This document shows, piece after piece, positions 1 to 11,660 of a stretch of DNA of 64,000 bases (positions are counted from its first letter, which is position 1; every line of letters starts with the position of its first letter). The position numbers and the translations under genes are program-made. This DNA comes from Zymobacter palmae. GTDB lineage: Bacteria; Pseudomonadota; Gammaproteobacteria; Pseudomonadales; Halomonadaceae. Under the pieces are notes generated by a model, which saw nothing but the letters and a program-made list of their open reading frames with translations, had not been told where the DNA came from and ran no database searches. The DNA lies in contig NZ_AP018933.1 in assembly GCF_003610015.1 (NCBI RefSeq), positions 310,001 through 374,000 of the forward strand, written 5' to 3'.

Positions 1-197
1 ATGGTTCTGATAAGCCGCGTCCGAAGACTGTCTTCGATGCGGGTGAAACCGTTCGTGTCATCGATGGGCCGTTTGCTGACTTCAATGGTGTTGTTGAAGA
101 AGTGAACTATGAGAAGAGTCGCTTGCAAGTGAGCGTGCTGATCTTCGGCCGCGCTACGCCAGTCGAGCTGGAATTCTCTCAGGTCGTCAAAGAGTAA
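1..197 (+). CDS. nusG: Transcription termination/antitermination factor NusG, C-terminal part
   Basis: The window opens inside nusG; codons run from position 3 and 64 residues precede the TAA stop. They form the KOW (NGN-KOW C-terminal) domain, recognisable from [20 protein letters not shown] and the closing stretch [14 protein letters not shown]. NusG binds the RNA polymerase clamp and, through the KOW domain, Rho or ribosomal protein S10. It sits directly upstream of rplK, the normal order (secE-nusG-rplK-rplA) in gammaproteobacteria. The N-terminal NGN domain and start codon lie outside the window. Confidence 0.96.
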   Translation, partial: GSDKPRPKTVFDAGETVRVIDGPFADFNGVVEEVNYEKSRLQVSVLIFGRATPVELEFSQVVKE

Positions 198-276
198 CTC
201 TCTTCAGAATAAACAGTGTCTTGCTGTAATGGCGGGGCACTTTTTGAGCGCGCACTGCAAAGGGCGCGCGTCATTG

Positions 277-306
277 TATGGGGAGCCGCTTGTCGGCGTT
301 ATCACC
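277..306 (+). promoter_or_regulatory. Possible L1-binding site in the rplK leader
   Basis: The 123-base nusG-rplK spacer holds a GC-rich hairpin (GCGCGC arms near 246-268) followed by GGGGAGCC and a short complementary segment just before the rplK Shine-Dalgarno. In enterobacteria ribosomal protein L1 represses its operon by binding a GGGAGC-type structure at this place. Position and motif suggest the same control here, but I have not modelled the fold. Confidence 0.3.
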
Positions 307-320
307 CAAAGGAGAAGGTA

Positions 321-752
321 ATGGCCAAGAAGGTTCAGGCATATATCAAGCTGCAGGTTGCAGCAGGTAAAGCTAACCCGAGTCCTCCCGTAGGTCCGGC
401 TCTGGGTCAGCACGGCGTAAACATCATGGAATTCTGCAAGGCGTTCAACGCTCAGACTCAAGGCATTGAGCCGGGTCTGCCGACGCCTGTAGTTATTACC
501 GTTTATTCCGACCGCAGCTTCACTTTCATCACCAAGACTCCGCCTGCGGCAGTCCTGCTGAAGAAAGCGGCTGGCATCAAGTCCGGTTCTGGTGAGCCGA
601 ACAAGAAGAAAGTCGGTACGGTTACGCGTGCACAGCTCGAAGAGATTGCTCGCACCAAGGAACCCGACATGACTGCTGGCGACCTCGAAGCAGCGGTTCG
701 CTGCATCGCAGGTACTGCGCGCAGCATGGGTCTGAATGTGGAGGGTCTCTGA
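321..752 (+). CDS. rplK: 50S ribosomal protein L11
   Basis: 143 residues, the family length (142 in E. coli). The N-terminal domain begins [20 protein letters not shown] and carries the proline-rich [14 protein letters not shown] segment; the rRNA-binding C-terminal domain ends [12 protein letters not shown]11 forms the GTPase-associated centre with L10 and L7/L12. I chose the ATG at 321 because it follows a strong Shine-Dalgarno (GGAGAAGG) and matches the family start; the frame is open further upstream but without homology. The stop is 1 base before the rplA start, so the two genes form one operon. Confidence 0.97.
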   Translation: MAKKVQAYIKLQVAAGKANPSPPVGPALGQHGVNIMEFCKAFNAQTQGIEPGLPTPVVITVYSDRSFTFITKTPPAAVLLKKAAGIKSGSGEPNKKKVGTVTRAQLEEIARTKEPDMTAGDLEAAVRCIAGTARSMGLNVEGL

Positions 753-753
753 G

Positions 754-1446
754 ATGGCAAAGCTGACTAAACGTATGAAGGCTATCCGCGAAAAAGTGGA
801 TGCCAACAAACAGTACAGCGTTGAAGAAGCTGTTGCGCTTCTGGCCGAGCTGTCCAGCGTCAAATTCAAGGAATCTGTCGACGTGGCAGTAAACCTTGGC
901 GTTGACCCGCGTAAATCCGATCAGGTTGTCCGTGGTGCTACGGTCATGCCTAACGGTACTGGTAAAGACGTTCGCGTTGCTGTGTTCGCACAGGGCGCAG
1001 CGGCTGACGCTGCTCGTGAAGCCGGCGCTGAGATCGTGGGTATGGACGACCTGGCTGCAGAAATCAAAGGCGGCAAAATGGACTTCGACGTCGTTATCGC
1101 TGCTCCGGATGCGATGCGTGTCGTTGGTCAATTGGGTCAGATCCTCGGTCCGCGTGGCCTGATGCCGAACCCGAAAGTCGGTACTGTTACTCCTGATGTT
1201 GCTGGCGCTGTCAAAAACGCCAAGGCTGGTCAGGTTCGTTTCCGTACTGACAAAAACGGTATCATTCACACTACCGTTGGTAAGGTCGACTTCGCTGCGG
1301 ATGCCATCAAAGGCAACGTTGAAGCACTACTGGCTGACCTGAAAAAACTCAAGCCGAGTTCTTCTAAAGGTATTTACCTTCAGAAAGTTACCCTGTCTAC
1401 GACAATGGGTCCGGGCTTGACAATCGACACTTCCAGTCTCTCATGA
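754..1446 (+). CDS. rplA: 50S ribosomal protein L1
   Basis: 230 residues, close to the usual 230-234. Recognisable by the start [20 protein letters not shown], the rRNA-binding segment [19 protein letters not shown] and the C-terminal [19 protein letters not shown]1 binds 23S rRNA at the E-site stalk and is the autogenous translational repressor of the rplKA operon. The ATG at 754 follows the rplK stop with one base between and the Shine-Dalgarno GGAGGGTCT inside rplK, which points to translational coupling. Confidence 0.97.
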   Translation: MAKLTKRMKAIREKVDANKQYSVEEAVALLAELSSVKFKESVDVAVNLGVDPRKSDQVVRGATVMPNGTGKDVRVAVFAQGAAADAAREAGAEIVGMDDLAAEIKGGKMDFDVVIAAPDAMRVVGQLGQILGPRGLMPNPKVGTVTPDVAGAVKNAKAGQVRFRTDKNGIIHTTVGKVDFAADAIKGNVEALLADLKKLKPSSSKGIYLQKVTLSTTMGPGLTIDTSSLS

Positions 1447-1475
1447 TTGGTCGCAGAGAGCGAATGATGTATACT
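1447..1475 (+). promoter_or_regulatory. Promoter of rplJL-rpoBC (PL10)
   Basis: TTGGTC at 1447-1452 and TATACT at 1470-1475 are 17 bases apart, a good sigma70 promoter starting on the base after the rplA stop codon. The -10 box lies inside an inverted repeat: CGCAGAGAGC at 1452-1461 and GTTCTCTGCG at 1480-1489 (one mismatch). It sits where the main rplJL promoter is found in E. coli. Confidence 0.75.
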
Positions 1476-1529
1476 AACCGTTCTCTGCGTTTGGTATCGA
1501 TCTGCTTTGCGGTTCCCGTGCAGTTGCCC

Positions 1530-1620
1530 GGGTGCCGTCAAAGACCGCAGGTGTCTGGTACTTAATGCCTTTTAGGCGCCTGCGCAGATGGTGGGCCATG
1601 TCTTTTTGATGTGGCCCTCC
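1530..1620 (+). ncRNA. Ribosomal protein L10 leader (autoregulatory mRNA structure)
   Basis: The stretch GTCAAAGACCGCAGGTG followed by GGCGCCTGCGCAGATGGTG is the conserved core of the L10 leader, where L10(L7/L12)4 binds and represses translation of rplJL. The GCAGG/CCTGC arms pair as in the family. A second stem follows at 1592-1616 (GGGCCATGTC / GATGTGGCCC with a T5 loop). It lies about 90-180 bases upstream of rplJ and downstream of the promoter, the expected position. Confidence 0.8.
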
Positions 1621-1710
1621 CCGGTTCATGACCGTCTTCTGGCGGCATGAAAAAGCAACTCCAGGCGATTTTGCATGTAAGAATCGTTCTGGCACGAAGG
1701 AGTAATGACA

Positions 1711-2220
1711 GTGGCATTAGGTCTTGAAGGCAAGAAGGCCATCGTTGCCGAAGTCAACGAGGCTGCCAAAGCTGCGCTCTCCGTCGTCGTTGCTGACTCT
1801 CGTGGTGTAACTGTTGACGCAATGACTTCTCTGCGTAAACAGGCTCGCGAGAACGGTGTTGTTCTGCGTGTTGTTCGTAACACGCTGGCTCGCCGTGCGC
1901 TTGAAGGTACTGCTTATGAGTGCCTGAATGAAGCGTTCGTTGGCCCGACACTCCTGGCGTTCTCTACTGATCATCCGGGCGCTGGCGCTCGTTTGTTCAA
2001 AGAATTCGCCAAGAGCCAGGAAGCGTTTGAAGTTAAGGCGCTGGCTTATGAAGGTGAGCTGATCCCGGCTGCTGATCTTGATCGTCTGGCAACTCTGCCG
2101 ACGATGGACGAAGCACTGGCGAAACTGCTGTCCGTCATGAAAGAAGCTTCTGCTGGCAAGCTGGCTCGTACGTTTGCTGCGCTGCGTGACAAAAAACAGG
2201 AAGAAGAAGCGGCTGCCTAA
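1711..2220 (+). CDS. rplJ: 50S ribosomal protein L10
   Basis: 169 residues (165 in E. coli). Begins [20 protein letters not shown] and contains the conserved [19 protein letters not shown]; the alanine-rich C-terminal helix binds L7/L12 dimers. I chose the GTG at 1711 because AGGAG ends 8 bases before it; the in-frame ATG at 1705 is only 2 bases from that Shine-Dalgarno and would add two non-homologous residues. Translation is probably repressed by its own product through the leader at 1530-1620. Confidence 0.95.
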   Translation: MALGLEGKKAIVAEVNEAAKAALSVVVADSRGVTVDAMTSLRKQARENGVVLRVVRNTLARRALEGTAYECLNEAFVGPTLLAFSTDHPGAGARLFKEFAKSQEAFEVKALAYEGELIPAADLDRLATLPTMDEALAKLLSVMKEASAGKLARTFAALRDKKQEEEAAA

Positions 2221-2309
2221 TCCGGCCGTCTGTATTCTTGCTGTGAATTGAAACGCTTTTTACTTGATCGAGCACGCACGGTGCTCCGCAAAGTCTAGGA
2301 ATTTTTAAG

Positions 2310-2678
2310 ATGGCTCTTAGCAAAGACGATATCATCAACGCTGTTGCTGAAATGACTGTCATGGAAGTAGCTGAACTGGTTACTGCCATGGAAGAAAAAT
2401 TCGGTGTTTCTGCTGCAGCTGCAGTAGTTGCTGGCCCGGCGGCCGGTGGCGAAGCTGCTGAAGAAAAAACTGAATTCGACCTCGTTCTGACTGACGCTGG
2501 TGAGAAGAAAGTTAACACCATCAAAGCCGTTCGTGAAATCACTGGCCTGGGTCTGAAAGAAGCCAAAGCTGCCGTTGACGGCGCTCCGGCTACTCTGAAA
2601 GAAGCTATGCCGAAAGACGAAGCTGAAGCAGCTGTTAAGAAGCTGGTAGAAGCTGGCGCCAAAGCAGAGCTCAAGTAA
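2310..2678 (+). CDS. rplL: 50S ribosomal protein L7/L12
   Basis: 122 residues (121 in E. coli). The N-terminal dimerisation helix ([19 protein letters not shown]) is joined by an alanine- and glycine-rich hinge at about 35-50 to the factor-binding C-terminal domain with [20 protein letters not shown]. It forms the flexible stalk that recruits EF-Tu, EF-G and IF2. An AGGAATTTTTAAG Shine-Dalgarno region precedes the ATG. The 89-base gap from rplJ shows no promoter I can support. Confidence 0.97.
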   Translation: MALSKDDIINAVAEMTVMEVAELVTAMEEKFGVSAAAAVVAGPAAGGEAAEEKTEFDLVLTDAGEKKVNTIKAVREITGLGLKEAKAAVDGAPATLKEAMPKDEAEAAVKKLVEAGAKAELK

Positions 2679-2720
2679 GCTCATGCATAGCGCCTCGTAC
2701 GCTGTCTAAACTGCGTACAC

Positions 2721-2755
2721 GGCTGGTGACGGAAATCCGTCGCCAGCCTTTTTCT
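2721..2755 (+). terminator. rplL-rpoB intercistronic attenuator
   Basis: GGCTGGTGACGG (2721-2732) pairs with CCGTCGCCAGCC (2737-2748) across a 4-base loop, with one G-U pair, and is followed by T5. This is a complete intrinsic terminator signature. It occupies the place of the partial attenuator that lowers rpoBC transcription relative to rplJL in enterobacteria. The remaining 290 bases to rpoB hold no gene I can support. Confidence 0.8.
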
Positions 2756-3045
2756 GTTGCTAGTAACTGTGTTGATTATGCAGCTCTGGCCGGAAAATAG
2801 GCTATCAGGATGCATCGGGCAGGGCCTTCAGCTGACCTGTCCCTTCCGCCTCGCTGAAAACAGCATCATTGTCGAGTCTACACGTCAATCGTGCTGTCAG
2901 TAATCAGTAATAAGCTGACCTTACACTTTACAACGGCGAGTCGTTCAGGAACTGAAGACTTGCCGTTGGCGCCTGTCGGGGCCACGTACTGCCAACGAGT
3001 ACCGACTGCGCCGGTCACTCATGGTGAACAAGCTGGGGAATACAG

Positions 3046-6000
3046 ATGGCTTACTCATACACTGAGAAAAAACGCATCCGCAAGGATTTCGGCAAACTGC
3101 CCCAAGTGTTGGATGTGCCTTATTTGCTGGCCATTCAGCTTGATTCCTATCACGATTTCCTCCAGCAGGACCTGCCGGCCGCATCGCGTCGCGAAACAGG
3201 CCTGCATGCTGCGTTCAATTCCGTATTCCCGATCGAGAGCTTCTCCGGCAATGCGGTACTTGAATACGTTAGCTATCGTTTCGGAACCCCTGCCTTCGAC
3301 GTGAAGGAATGCCAGCTCCGCGGTGTCACTTATTCCGCACCGCTGCGCGTAAAAGTACGCCTGGTGATCTTTGACAAGGAATCCGCCAACAAAGCGGTCA
3401 AAGACATCAAGGAGCAGGAAGTCTACATGGGGGAAATTCCCCTGATGACGGACAACGGTACCTTTATCATCAACGGTACTGAACGCGTCATCGTTTCCCA
3501 GCTTCACCGCAGCCCGGGTGTGTTCTTCGATCACGATAAAGGCAAAAGCCACTCTTCTGGCAAGCTGCTTTATTCTGCTCGAATCATTCCTTACCGCGGC
3601 TCTTGGCTCGACTTCGAGTTCGATCCGCGTGACAACGTCTTCGTTCGTATCGACCGTCGCCGCAAACTGCCGGCAACTGTTCTGCTGCGCGCGCTGGGCA
3701 TGTCTCAGGAAGAGATCCTCGGCAAGTTCTTCGATACTAGCGTCTTCCATATCGAAAACAACGGTTTCTCTGTTGAGCTGGTACCGGCACGCCTGCGCGG
3801 TGAAACGGCATCTTTCGAAATTCGTGATGCTGATCTGAATGTGATTGTCGAAGAAGGCCGTCGCATCACCCAGAAACACATCCGTCAGATGGAAAAAGCC
3901 AATATCACGCGTCTGCGTGTGCCGATGGAATACCTGTTCGGCAAAGTATTGGCTCACGATCAGATCAATCCGGATACGGGTGAGCTGATCTTCGAATGTA
4001 ATACCGAAATTACGCCTGAAGTTATCGAAGCACTGGGCAAAGCCGGCATTACGCGTATCGAAACGCTTTACACCAACGATCTGGATGCGGGTTCATTCAT
4101 CTCCGATACGTTGAAAGTCGATACGTCCAGCTCTCAGCTGGAGGCGCTGGTCGAAATCTACCGTATGATGCGTCCGGGCGAGCCGCCCACCAAGGATGCC
4201 GCAGAAACGTTGTTCAACAACCTGTTCTTCTCGGAAGACCGCTACGATCTGTCTGCTGTCGGCCGCATGAAGTTCAACCGTCGTCTGCGCCGTGATAGCG
4301 ACGAAGGCCCCGGTATCCTGACGCACGACGATATCATCGACGTGCTGAAAGAGCTGATCAACATCCGTAACGGCTACGGTGAAGTGGATGATATCGACCA
4401 CTTGGGTAACCGTCGTATCCGTAGCGTCGGTGAAATGGCAGAGAACCAGTTCCGTGTAGGTCTGGTGCGCGTTGAACGCGCCGTCAAGGAACGTCTGTCC
4501 ATGGCCGAAAGCGAAGGCCTGATGCCGCAGGATCTGATCAACGCTAAGCCGGTCGCTGCTGCCGTCAAAGAATTCTTTGGCTCCAGCCAGCTGTCCCAGT
4601 TCATGGACCAGAACAACCCGCTGTCCGAGGTTACGCACAAACGTCGCGTATCCGCACTTGGGCCGGGTGGTCTGACACGTGAACGCGCAGGCTTCGAAGT
4701 GCGTGACGTACACGTCACCCACTATGGTCGTCTCTGTCCGATCGAAACGCCTGAAGGTCCGAACATCGGTCTGATCAACTCTCTGGCCACCTATAGCCGT
4801 ACCAACAGCTATGGCTTCCTAGAGACGCCTTATCGCAAGGTCGTTGATCAGAAAGTGACAGACGAAGTTGTTCATCTGTCCGCCATTGAAGAGGGCGATT
4901 TCGTTATCGCTCAGGCTTCTGCTGGCGTCGACGAAGAAGGCCGTCTGTGTGATGACTTGGTTCAGGTGCGTCATAAAGGTGAAACCACTTTTATGTCTCC
5001 TGAAAAAGTTACCCTGATGGACGTGTCTCCGCGTCAGGTCGTTTCTGTAGCTGCAGCATTGATTCCGTTCCTTGAGCACGATGACGCTAACCGTGCACTT
5101 ATGGGATCGAACATGCAGCGTCAGGCAGTTCCGACGCTGAAGTCCGACAAACCACTGGTCGGTACCGGTATGGAACGCTTCGTTGCGCGTGACTCCGGTG
5201 TCTGCGCTGTTGCGCGCCGCGGTGGTAAAGTCGACTCCGTTGACGCCAAGCGTATCGTTATTCGTGTGAACGAAGACGAGATCGTGGGTGGTGAAGCGGG
5301 TGTTGATATTTACAACCTGACTAAATACGTTCGTTCTAACCAGAACACCTGCCAGAACCAACGTCCGATCGTACAGCCGGGCGACATGATTTCTCGCGGT
5401 GACATTCTGGCCGACGGTACGTCCGTTGATATGGGTGATCTGGCGCTGGGTCAGAACATGCGTATCGCGTTCATGCCGTGGAACGGGTTCAACTTCGAAG
5501 ACTCCATGCTCATCTCTGAGCGTGTCGTTCAGGATGACCGTTTCACTACGGTACATATCCAGGAGCTGACTTGCGTATCTCGTGACACCAAGCTTGGGCC
5601 GGAAGAAATCACTTCCGATATCCCGAACGTTGGTGAAGCTGCGCTCAACAAGCTGGACGAATCCGGTATCGTGTATATCGGTGCCGAGATCAACCCGGGC
5701 GACATTCTGGTCGGTAAGGTAACGCCGAAAGGTGAAACCCAGCTGACGCCGGAAGAAAAACTGCTGCGCGCCATCTTTGGTGAGAAAGCCTCCGACGTCA
5801 AAGACACGTCGCTGCGTGCTTCTACCGGAATGCGCGGTACGGTCATTGACGTTCAGGTCTTCACTCGCGATGGCGTAGAGAAAGATCCGCGTGCACTGTC
5901 CATCGAGCAGACACAGCTGGCTGAAGTCCGCAAAGATCTGCAGGAAACGTTCCGCATTGCTGAAAAAGCAACGTTTGAACGTCTGCATCGCGTACTGTCT

Positions 6001-7122
6001 GGTGAAGCCGTCAACGGTGGTCCTCGCCTGAAGAAAGGTGATGTCGTCGAAGGCAGCTACCTTGACTCTCTGCCGCACGACCAGTGGTTCAGCCTGCGCA
6101 TGCAGGACGAAGCCCTGAACGAGCTGCTGGCTCAGGCCAACGAACAGCTCGAAAGCCGTCGCAAAGAGATGGAAGAGCGCTTCGAAGACAAGAAACGCAA
6201 GCTGACTCAGGGCGATGACCTCGCGCCGGGCGTGCTGAAGATCGTCAAGGTCTACCTTGCCGTTAAACGCCGCATCCAGCCGGGTGATAAAATGGCAGGG
6301 CGCCACGGTAACAAGGGTGTTATCTCTGCGATTCAACCTGTCGAGAACATGCCGTTCGATAAATTCGGTACGCCGGTCGACTTCGTACTGAACCCGTTGG
6401 GCGTTCCGTCTCGAATGAACGTTGGTCAGATCCTCGAAACTCACTTGGGTATGGCGGCATTCGGCCTTGGCGAAAAAGTCAACCGTATGCTGAAGGATGT
6501 TCGTGGCCAGCAGGTCAAGGAGATCCGTGAGTTCCTCGACCAGGTCTACAACAAGACGGGTGGTCGCAAAGAAGAACTCGACAGCTTCTCTGATGAAGAA
6601 ATCATTGATCTGGCGAAGAACCTGTCTCGCGGTGTACCGATTGCAACGCCGGTATTCGACGGTGCTAAGGAATCCGAAATCAAGGAACTGCTGCGCCTGG
6701 CAGACATCCCGGAATCCGGTCAGGTCGAGCTGTACGATGGCCGTAACGGCGAGAAATTCGATCGCCCCGTTACCGTTGGCTACATGTACATGCTGAAACT
6801 GAACCACCTGGTAGACGACAAGATGCACGCACGTTCTACGGGTTCCTACTCGCTCGTTACGCAGCAGCCGCTGGGTGGTAAAGCTCAGTTCGGTGGTCAG
6901 CGCTTCGGTGAGATGGAGGTGTGGGCACTCGAAGCGTACGGTGCTGCTTATACGCTCCAGGAAATGCTCACGGTCAAGTCCGACGATGTCGAAGGCCGTA
7001 CGAAGATGTACAAGAGCATTGTCGATGGTGACCATACGATGCAGGCAGGTATGCCTGAGTCCTTCAACGTATTGGTCAAAGAAATCCGCTCGCTGGGTAT
7101 CGATATCGAACTCGAAGGCTGA
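3046..7122 (+). CDS. rpoB: DNA-directed RNA polymerase subunit beta
   Basis: 1358 residues (1342 in E. coli), catalytic beta subunit. It starts [18 protein letters not shown]. The rifampicin-binding cluster reads [20 protein letters not shown] and then [14 protein letters not shown], with wild-type Asp, His and Ser at the usual resistance positions. Other landmarks are the flexible flap region, [15 protein letters not shown] in the active-centre region, and the C-terminal clamp segment ending IDIELEG. A GGGGA Shine-Dalgarno lies 6 bases before the ATG. It is transcribed from the rplJ promoter through the attenuator at 2721, with rpoC 143 bases downstream. Confidence 0.98.
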   Translation: MAYSYTEKKRIRKDFGKLPQVLDVPYLLAIQLDSYHDFLQQDLPAASRRETGLHAAFNSVFPIESFSGNAVLEYVSYRFGTPAFDVKECQLRGVTYSAPLRVKVRLVIFDKESANKAVKDIKEQEVYMGEIPLMTDNGTFIINGTERVIVSQLHRSPGVFFDHDKGKSHSSGKLLYSARIIPYRGSWLDFEFDPRDNVFVRIDRRRKLPATVLLRALGMSQEEILGKFFDTSVFHIENNGFSVELVPARLRGETASFEIRDADLNVIVEEGRRITQKHIRQMEKANITRLRVPMEYLFGKVLAHDQINPDTGELIFECNTEITPEVIEALGKAGITRIETLYTNDLDAGSFISDTLKVDTSSSQLEALVEIYRMMRPGEPPTKDAAETLFNNLFFSEDRYDLSAVGRMKFNRRLRRDSDEGPGILTHDDIIDVLKELINIRNGYGEVDDIDHLGNRRIRSVGEMAENQFRVGLVRVERAVKERLSMAESEGLMPQDLINAKPVAAAVKEFFGSSQLSQFMDQNNPLSEVTHKRRVSALGPGGLTRERAGFEVRDVHVTHYGRLCPIETPEGPNIGLINSLATYSRTNSYGFLETPYRKVVDQKVTDEVVHLSAIEEGDFVIAQASAGVDEEGRLCDDLVQVRHKGETTFMSPEKVTLMDVSPRQVVSVAAALIPFLEHDDANRALMGSNMQRQAVPTLKSDKPLVGTGMERFVARDSGVCAVARRGGKVDSVDAKRIVIRVNEDEIVGGEAGVDIYNLTKYVRSNQNTCQNQRPIVQPGDMISRGDILADGTSVDMGDLALGQNMRIAFMPWNGFNFEDSMLISERVVQDDRFTTVHIQELTCVSRDTKLGPEEITSDIPNVGEAALNKLDESGIVYIGAEINPGDILVGKVTPKGETQLTPEEKLLRAIFGEKASDVKDTSLRASTGMRGTVIDVQVFTRDGVEKDPRALSIEQTQLAEVRKDLQETFRIAEKATFERLHRVLSGEAVNGGPRLKKGDVVEGSYLDSLPHDQWFSLRMQDEALNELLAQANEQLESRRKEMEERFEDKKRKLTQGDDLAPGVLKIVKVYLAVKRRIQPGDKMAGRHGNKGVISAIQPVENMPFDKFGTPVDFVLNPLGVPSRMNVGQILETHLGMAAFGLGEKVNRMLKDVRGQQVKEIREFLDQVYNKTGGRKEELDSFSDEEIIDLAKNLSRGVPIATPVFDGAKESEIKELLRLADIPESGQVELYDGRNGEKFDRPVTVGYMYMLKLNHLVDDKMHARSTGSYSLVTQQPLGGKAQFGGQRFGEMEVWALEAYGAAYTLQEMLTVKSDDVEGRTKMYKSIVDGDHTMQAGMPESFNVLVKEIRSLGIDIELEG

Positions 7123-7135
7123 GCCGCGATTGGAG

Positions 7136-7166
7136 CACCCGTGCTGCCCTAGAGGCGGCACGGGTG
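7136..7166 (+). other. rpoB-rpoC intercistronic hairpin without a U tract
   Basis: CACCCGTGCTGCC (7136-7148) pairs with GGCGGCACGGGTG (7154-7166) with one G-U pair around a 5-base loop. No run of T follows, so it is not an intrinsic terminator. An RNA-processing or stability role between the two large polymerase genes is an inference. Confidence 0.6.
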
Positions 7167-7265
7167 TTGCCAAACGCTTGACCGTAATTCCTGTTGGTTT
7201 GCAGTGTGCGCTGGCCGCCTGAGTCCGTCGCATTGCACATGACAACTCCGCACGGAGCCGATGTT

Positions 7266-10200
7266 ATGAAAGATTTGGTGAAAGTACTCAAATCGCAGGC
7301 TCATTCCGATGAGTTCGATGCGATCAAGATCTCGCTCGCCTCGCCGGATATGATTCGCTCCTGGTCCTATGGCGAAGTCAAAAAGCCAGAGACCATCAAC
7401 TACCGTACCTTCAAGCCTGAACGTGACGGCTTGTTCTGCGCCAAAATCTTTGGCCCGGTAAAGGACTACGAGTGCCTCTGCGGCAAGTACAAGCGGATGA
7501 AGCACCGCGGCATCATCTGTGAAAAATGCGGTGTCGAAGTCACCAAGGCTTCCGTACGTCGTGAGCGCATGGGGCATATCGAACTGGCATCCCCCGTTGC
7601 GCATATCTGGTTCTTGAAATCACTGCCTAGCCGCATTGGTATGCTGCTAGACATGACGCTGCGTGATATCGAGCGCGTCCTTTATTTCGAATCCTTCGTG
7701 GTCATCGATCCTGGCATGACGACCCTTGAAAAAGGGCAGCTGCTGAACGATGAGCAGTATTTCGAAGCGCTGGAAGAGTTCGGTGACGACTTTGACGCTC
7801 GTATGGGGGCCGAGGCGATCCAGGCTCTGCTGGCCGAAATTGAGCTGGGTGAAGAGATTGAACGCCTGCGTGAAGAGATTCCGCAGACCAACTCTGATAC
7901 CAAGATCAAAAAGCTTTCCAAACGCCTCAAGCTGCTGGAAGCGTTCTACAAATCCGGTAACCGTCCTGCATGGATGGTAATGGAAGTATTGCCTGTGTTG
8001 CCGCCGGATCTGCGTCCGTTGGTACCGCTGGATGGTGGCCGTTTCGCGACTTCCGATCTCAACGATCTGTATCGCCGTGTCATCAACCGTAACAACCGAC
8101 TGAAACGCCTGTTGGACCTGAATGCTCCGGATATCATCGTGCGCAACGAGAAGCGCATGCTGCAGGAATCCGTCGATGCATTGCTCGATAACGGTCGCCG
8201 TGGTCGTGCCATCACTGGTTCCAACAAGCGTCCGCTGAAATCCTTGGCTGACATGATCAAGGGTAAGCAGGGTCGTTTCCGTCAGAACTTGCTGGGTAAA
8301 CGTGTCGACTATTCTGGTCGTTCCGTTATCACAGTGGGCCCGACGCTGCGCCTGCACCAGTGTGGTCTGCCGAAGAAAATGGCGCTGGAGCTGTTCAAGC
8401 CGTTCATCTACGCCAAGCTTCAGGCCTCCGGTCAGGCAACGACGATTAAAGCGGCCAAGAAAATGGTCGAGCGTGAAGTTCCGGAAGTGTGGGACATCCT
8501 TGCTGATGTCATCCGCGAACATCCGGTCATGCTCAACCGCGCACCGACGCTGCACCGTCTGGGTATCCAGGCCTTCGAACCTATGCTGATCGAAGGTAAG
8601 GCTATCCATCTGCACCCGCTCGTCTGTGCGGCATACAACGCCGACTTCGACGGTGACCAGATGGCGGTACACGTACCGCTGACACTGGAAGCCCAGCTCG
8701 AAGCGCGTGCGCTGATGATGTCTACCAACAACGTACTGTCTCCGGCGAACGGTGATCCGATCATCGTGCCGTCTCAGGACGTTGTCTTGGGTCTGTACTA
8801 CATGACCCGCGAGCGCATCAACGCTAAAGGCGAAGGCATGGTCTTCGCTAACCTGAATGAAGTTGAACGCGCCTTCGGCACTCAGAGCGTTGATCTGCAT
8901 GCTCGTGTCAAAGTTCGTCTGACTGAGTGGGCCAAGGATGAGGAAAGCGGTGAGTTCGTTGAACACACTTCCATCCATGACACCACGGTTGGTCGTGCGC
9001 TGCTGTTCCGCATCATTCCGCGAGGTATGGCGTTCGAGAATGTCGATCGCCCGATGAAGAAGAAAGCGATCTCTCAGCTGATCAATACGGCATACCGTAC
9101 GGTCGGTCTGAAAGAAGCGGTCATCCTTGCTGACCAGCTGATGTACACCGGTTTCCGCATGGCTATGTGGTCAGGTGCTTCCATCGGTGTTAATGACTTC
9201 GTTATCCCTGACTCCAAAGCAGAAATCGTTGCGGCGGCCGAAGAAGAAGTCAAAGAAATCGAAAGCCAGTTCTCCTCGGGTCTCGTTACTGCGGGTGAGA
9301 AGTACAACAAGGTTATCGATATCTGGTCCAAGGCGAACGATAAAGTCGCTAAAGCGATGATGGCGAATATCTCGAAAGAGAAAGTCATCGACCGCGATGG
9401 CAATGAAGTCGAACAAGACTCGTTCAACAGCGTCTTCATCATGGCTGACTCTGGTGCTCGTGGTAGTGCTGCACAGATTCGTCAGCTGGCGGGTATGCGT
9501 GGTCTGATGGCGAAGCCGGATGGTTCCATCATCGAAACGCCGATCACTGCGAACTTCCGTGAAGGTCTGAACGTACTCCAGTACTTCATCTCGACCCACG
9601 GTGCTCGTAAGGGTCTGGCGGATACGGCGCTCAAGACCGCTAACTCCGGTTATCTGACGCGTCGTCTTGTAGACGTTGCGCAGGACGTTGTCGTAACGCG
9701 TGAAGACTGTGGTACTGAAGACGGCTTGGTGATGAACCCGGTCATCGAGGGCGGTGATATCATCGTCTCCCTGGCTGAGCGTGTGCTGGGTCGTGTCGTA
9801 GCCAAAGATGTCGTTGATGCCAATGACAACGTACTGATCCCGAAAGGGACGCTGCTGGACGAAGAGTGGTGTGGCCGTCTGGATGGCATGGGTATCGACG
9901 AAATCGTCGTGCGCAGCGCCATTACTTGTGAAAACGAGCATGGCGTATGTTCTGCCTGCTACGGTCGCGACTTGGCCCGTGGCCACGTGGTCAACGTCGG
10001 TGAATCCGTCGGTGTCATCGCAGCACAGTCTATCGGTGAGCCGGGTACACAGCTGACCATGCGTACGTTCCACATCGGTGGTGCGGCATCTCGTGCCTCT
10101 GCCATCGACAACGTACAGGTTAAGCACGGCGGTACGATCCGTCTGCACAACATGAAGTCTGTTGAGCGTGCGGATGGCAAGTTGATCGTCGTTTCTCGTT

Positions 10201-11480
10201 CCAGCGCGCTGGCGATTGCCGATGAACAGGGCCGTGAGCGTGAATACTACAAGATGCCATACGGTGCCGAGCTGGGTGTTCGTGAAGGCGAACGCGTCGA
10301 AGCCGGTCAAGTGGTAGCGAAGTGGGATCCGCACACTCACCCGATCATTGCCGAGGTGGCAGGTAAGATCCAGTTCACCGATATGGACGAAGGTCATACC
10401 ATGCACCGTACGGTGGATGAGATGACTGGTCTGTCTTCCATCGAGATTATGGAAGTCGGTAACCGTCCTACCTCCGGTCGCGACATGCGTCCGATGATCA
10501 TGCTGCTGGATGATGCTGGCAAACACATCACTCTGCCGGGTTCCAATACACCGGTTCAGTACATGCTGCCGGGTAACGCCATCGTGTCCGCTGATAACGG
10601 TGACGTTATCGGGGTGGGTGAAGTCGTTGCACGTATTCCGGTAGAGGCATCGGGTAACAAGGATATCACCGGGGGTCTGCCGCGCGTTGCCGACCTGTTC
10701 GAAGCGCGTAAACCGAAAGAGCCGTCCATCCTGGCGGAAATTTCCGGTACCGTTACTTTTGGCAAGGAAACCAAAGGCAAGCGTCGTCTCACGATTACGC
10801 CTTCCGAAGGTGATCCGGTCGAAATGCTGATCCCGAAATGGCGTCAGATCGGTGTGTTTGAAGGTGAAACGGTCGAGAAGGGTGAAGTCATCTCTGATGG
10901 CCCGAGCAACCCGCATGACATTCTGCGCCTGCTGGGCGTCTCTGAACTCGCGAAATACATCACGACCGAGATCCAGGACGTTTACCGTCTGCAGGGTGTT
11001 GGCATCAACGATAAGCACATTGAAGTCATTGTTCGCCAGATGCTGCGTAAGGTTGAAATTACTGACGCTGGCGATAGTACGCTGATTCATGGCGACCAAG
11101 TTGATATCGCGCGTGTACTGTCCGAAAACACTCGTATCGAGCGTGAAGGCAAGTTCCCGGCGAAGTATCAGCGTGTGCTGCTGGGTATCACCAAGGCTTC
11201 CTTGGCAACCGAGTCCTTCATCTCTGCCGCTTCGTTCCAGGAAACTACGCGTGTTCTGACCGAAGCTGCCGTTACCGGCAAGCGCGACCATCTGCGCGGT
11301 CTGAAGGAAAACGTTGTTGTGGGTCGTTTGATCCCAGCAGGTACAGGCTTGGCGCATCACCTTGAGCGTCAGCGTAAACGCGGTAACAGTCCTGAAGACG
11401 CATTGAGCAGCCTAAGTGCGCTGGACATCGAGCAAGAGCTCGGTGCACAGCTGACGGCCCTCGATGCGGATGATGAATAA
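7266..11480 (+). CDS. rpoC: DNA-directed RNA polymerase subunit beta'
   Basis: 1404 residues (1407 in E. coli). Starts [20 protein letters not shown]; the N-terminal zinc ribbon is [20 protein letters not shown], the catalytic magnesium loop is [17 protein letters not shown], and the second zinc site includes [13 protein letters not shown]. The trigger-loop/bridge-helix regions and the C-terminal segment ending ALDADDE are complete. I placed the start at the ATG at 7266 by homology; the frame is open 72 bases further upstream without recognisable protein. Co-transcribed with rpoB. Confidence 0.98.
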   Translation: MKDLVKVLKSQAHSDEFDAIKISLASPDMIRSWSYGEVKKPETINYRTFKPERDGLFCAKIFGPVKDYECLCGKYKRMKHRGIICEKCGVEVTKASVRRERMGHIELASPVAHIWFLKSLPSRIGMLLDMTLRDIERVLYFESFVVIDPGMTTLEKGQLLNDEQYFEALEEFGDDFDARMGAEAIQALLAEIELGEEIERLREEIPQTNSDTKIKKLSKRLKLLEAFYKSGNRPAWMVMEVLPVLPPDLRPLVPLDGGRFATSDLNDLYRRVINRNNRLKRLLDLNAPDIIVRNEKRMLQESVDALLDNGRRGRAITGSNKRPLKSLADMIKGKQGRFRQNLLGKRVDYSGRSVITVGPTLRLHQCGLPKKMALELFKPFIYAKLQASGQATTIKAAKKMVEREVPEVWDILADVIREHPVMLNRAPTLHRLGIQAFEPMLIEGKAIHLHPLVCAAYNADFDGDQMAVHVPLTLEAQLEARALMMSTNNVLSPANGDPIIVPSQDVVLGLYYMTRERINAKGEGMVFANLNEVERAFGTQSVDLHARVKVRLTEWAKDEESGEFVEHTSIHDTTVGRALLFRIIPRGMAFENVDRPMKKKAISQLINTAYRTVGLKEAVILADQLMYTGFRMAMWSGASIGVNDFVIPDSKAEIVAAAEEEVKEIESQFSSGLVTAGEKYNKVIDIWSKANDKVAKAMMANISKEKVIDRDGNEVEQDSFNSVFIMADSGARGSAAQIRQLAGMRGLMAKPDGSIIETPITANFREGLNVLQYFISTHGARKGLADTALKTANSGYLTRRLVDVAQDVVVTREDCGTEDGLVMNPVIEGGDIIVSLAERVLGRVVAKDVVDANDNVLIPKGTLLDEEWCGRLDGMGIDEIVVRSAITCENEHGVCSACYGRDLARGHVVNVGESVGVIAAQSIGEPGTQLTMRTFHIGGAASRASAIDNVQVKHGGTIRLHNMKSVERADGKLIVVSRSSALAIADEQGREREYYKMPYGAELGVREGERVEAGQVVAKWDPHTHPIIAEVAGKIQFTDMDEGHTMHRTVDEMTGLSSIEIMEVGNRPTSGRDMRPMIMLLDDAGKHITLPGSNTPVQYMLPGNAIVSADNGDVIGVGEVVARIPVEASGNKDITGGLPRVADLFEARKPKEPSILAEISGTVTFGKETKGKRRLTITPSEGDPVEMLIPKWRQIGVFEGETVEKGEVISDGPSNPHDILRLLGVSELAKYITTEIQDVYRLQGVGINDKHIEVIVRQMLRKVEITDAGDSTLIHGDQVDIARVLSENTRIEREGKFPAKYQRVLLGITKASLATESFISAASFQETTRVLTEAAVTGKRDHLRGLKENVVVGRLIPAGTGLAHHLERQRKRGNSPEDALSSLSALDIEQELGAQLTALDADDE

Positions 11481-11534
11481 GGCATTGCGAGCAACGAGGT
11501 AGCATAAGTCTTGCCCGTTCTTTGTTGAGCGGGC

Positions 11535-11564
11535 TTGACGCTTGTTACGTTAACCCCGTAAAAT
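11535..11564 (+). promoter_or_regulatory. Promoter of the str operon
   Basis: TTGACG (11535-11540) and TAAAAT (11559-11564) with an 18-base spacer. It lies about 95 bases upstream of rpsL. A short hairpin (GCCCG 11513-11517 / CGGGC 11530-11534) directly abuts the -35 box and may mark the end of the rpoBC transcript, although no good U run follows it. Confidence 0.7.
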
Positions 11565-11660
11565 TCGCAGCCTTTGATAGAGGGAGTAGTCTATCTATTC
11601 TCGATGTCAGAAGAGAGGCCGCTTTTGGCGGTCTTCAAGCACATTATGGAGTGAGCATTA

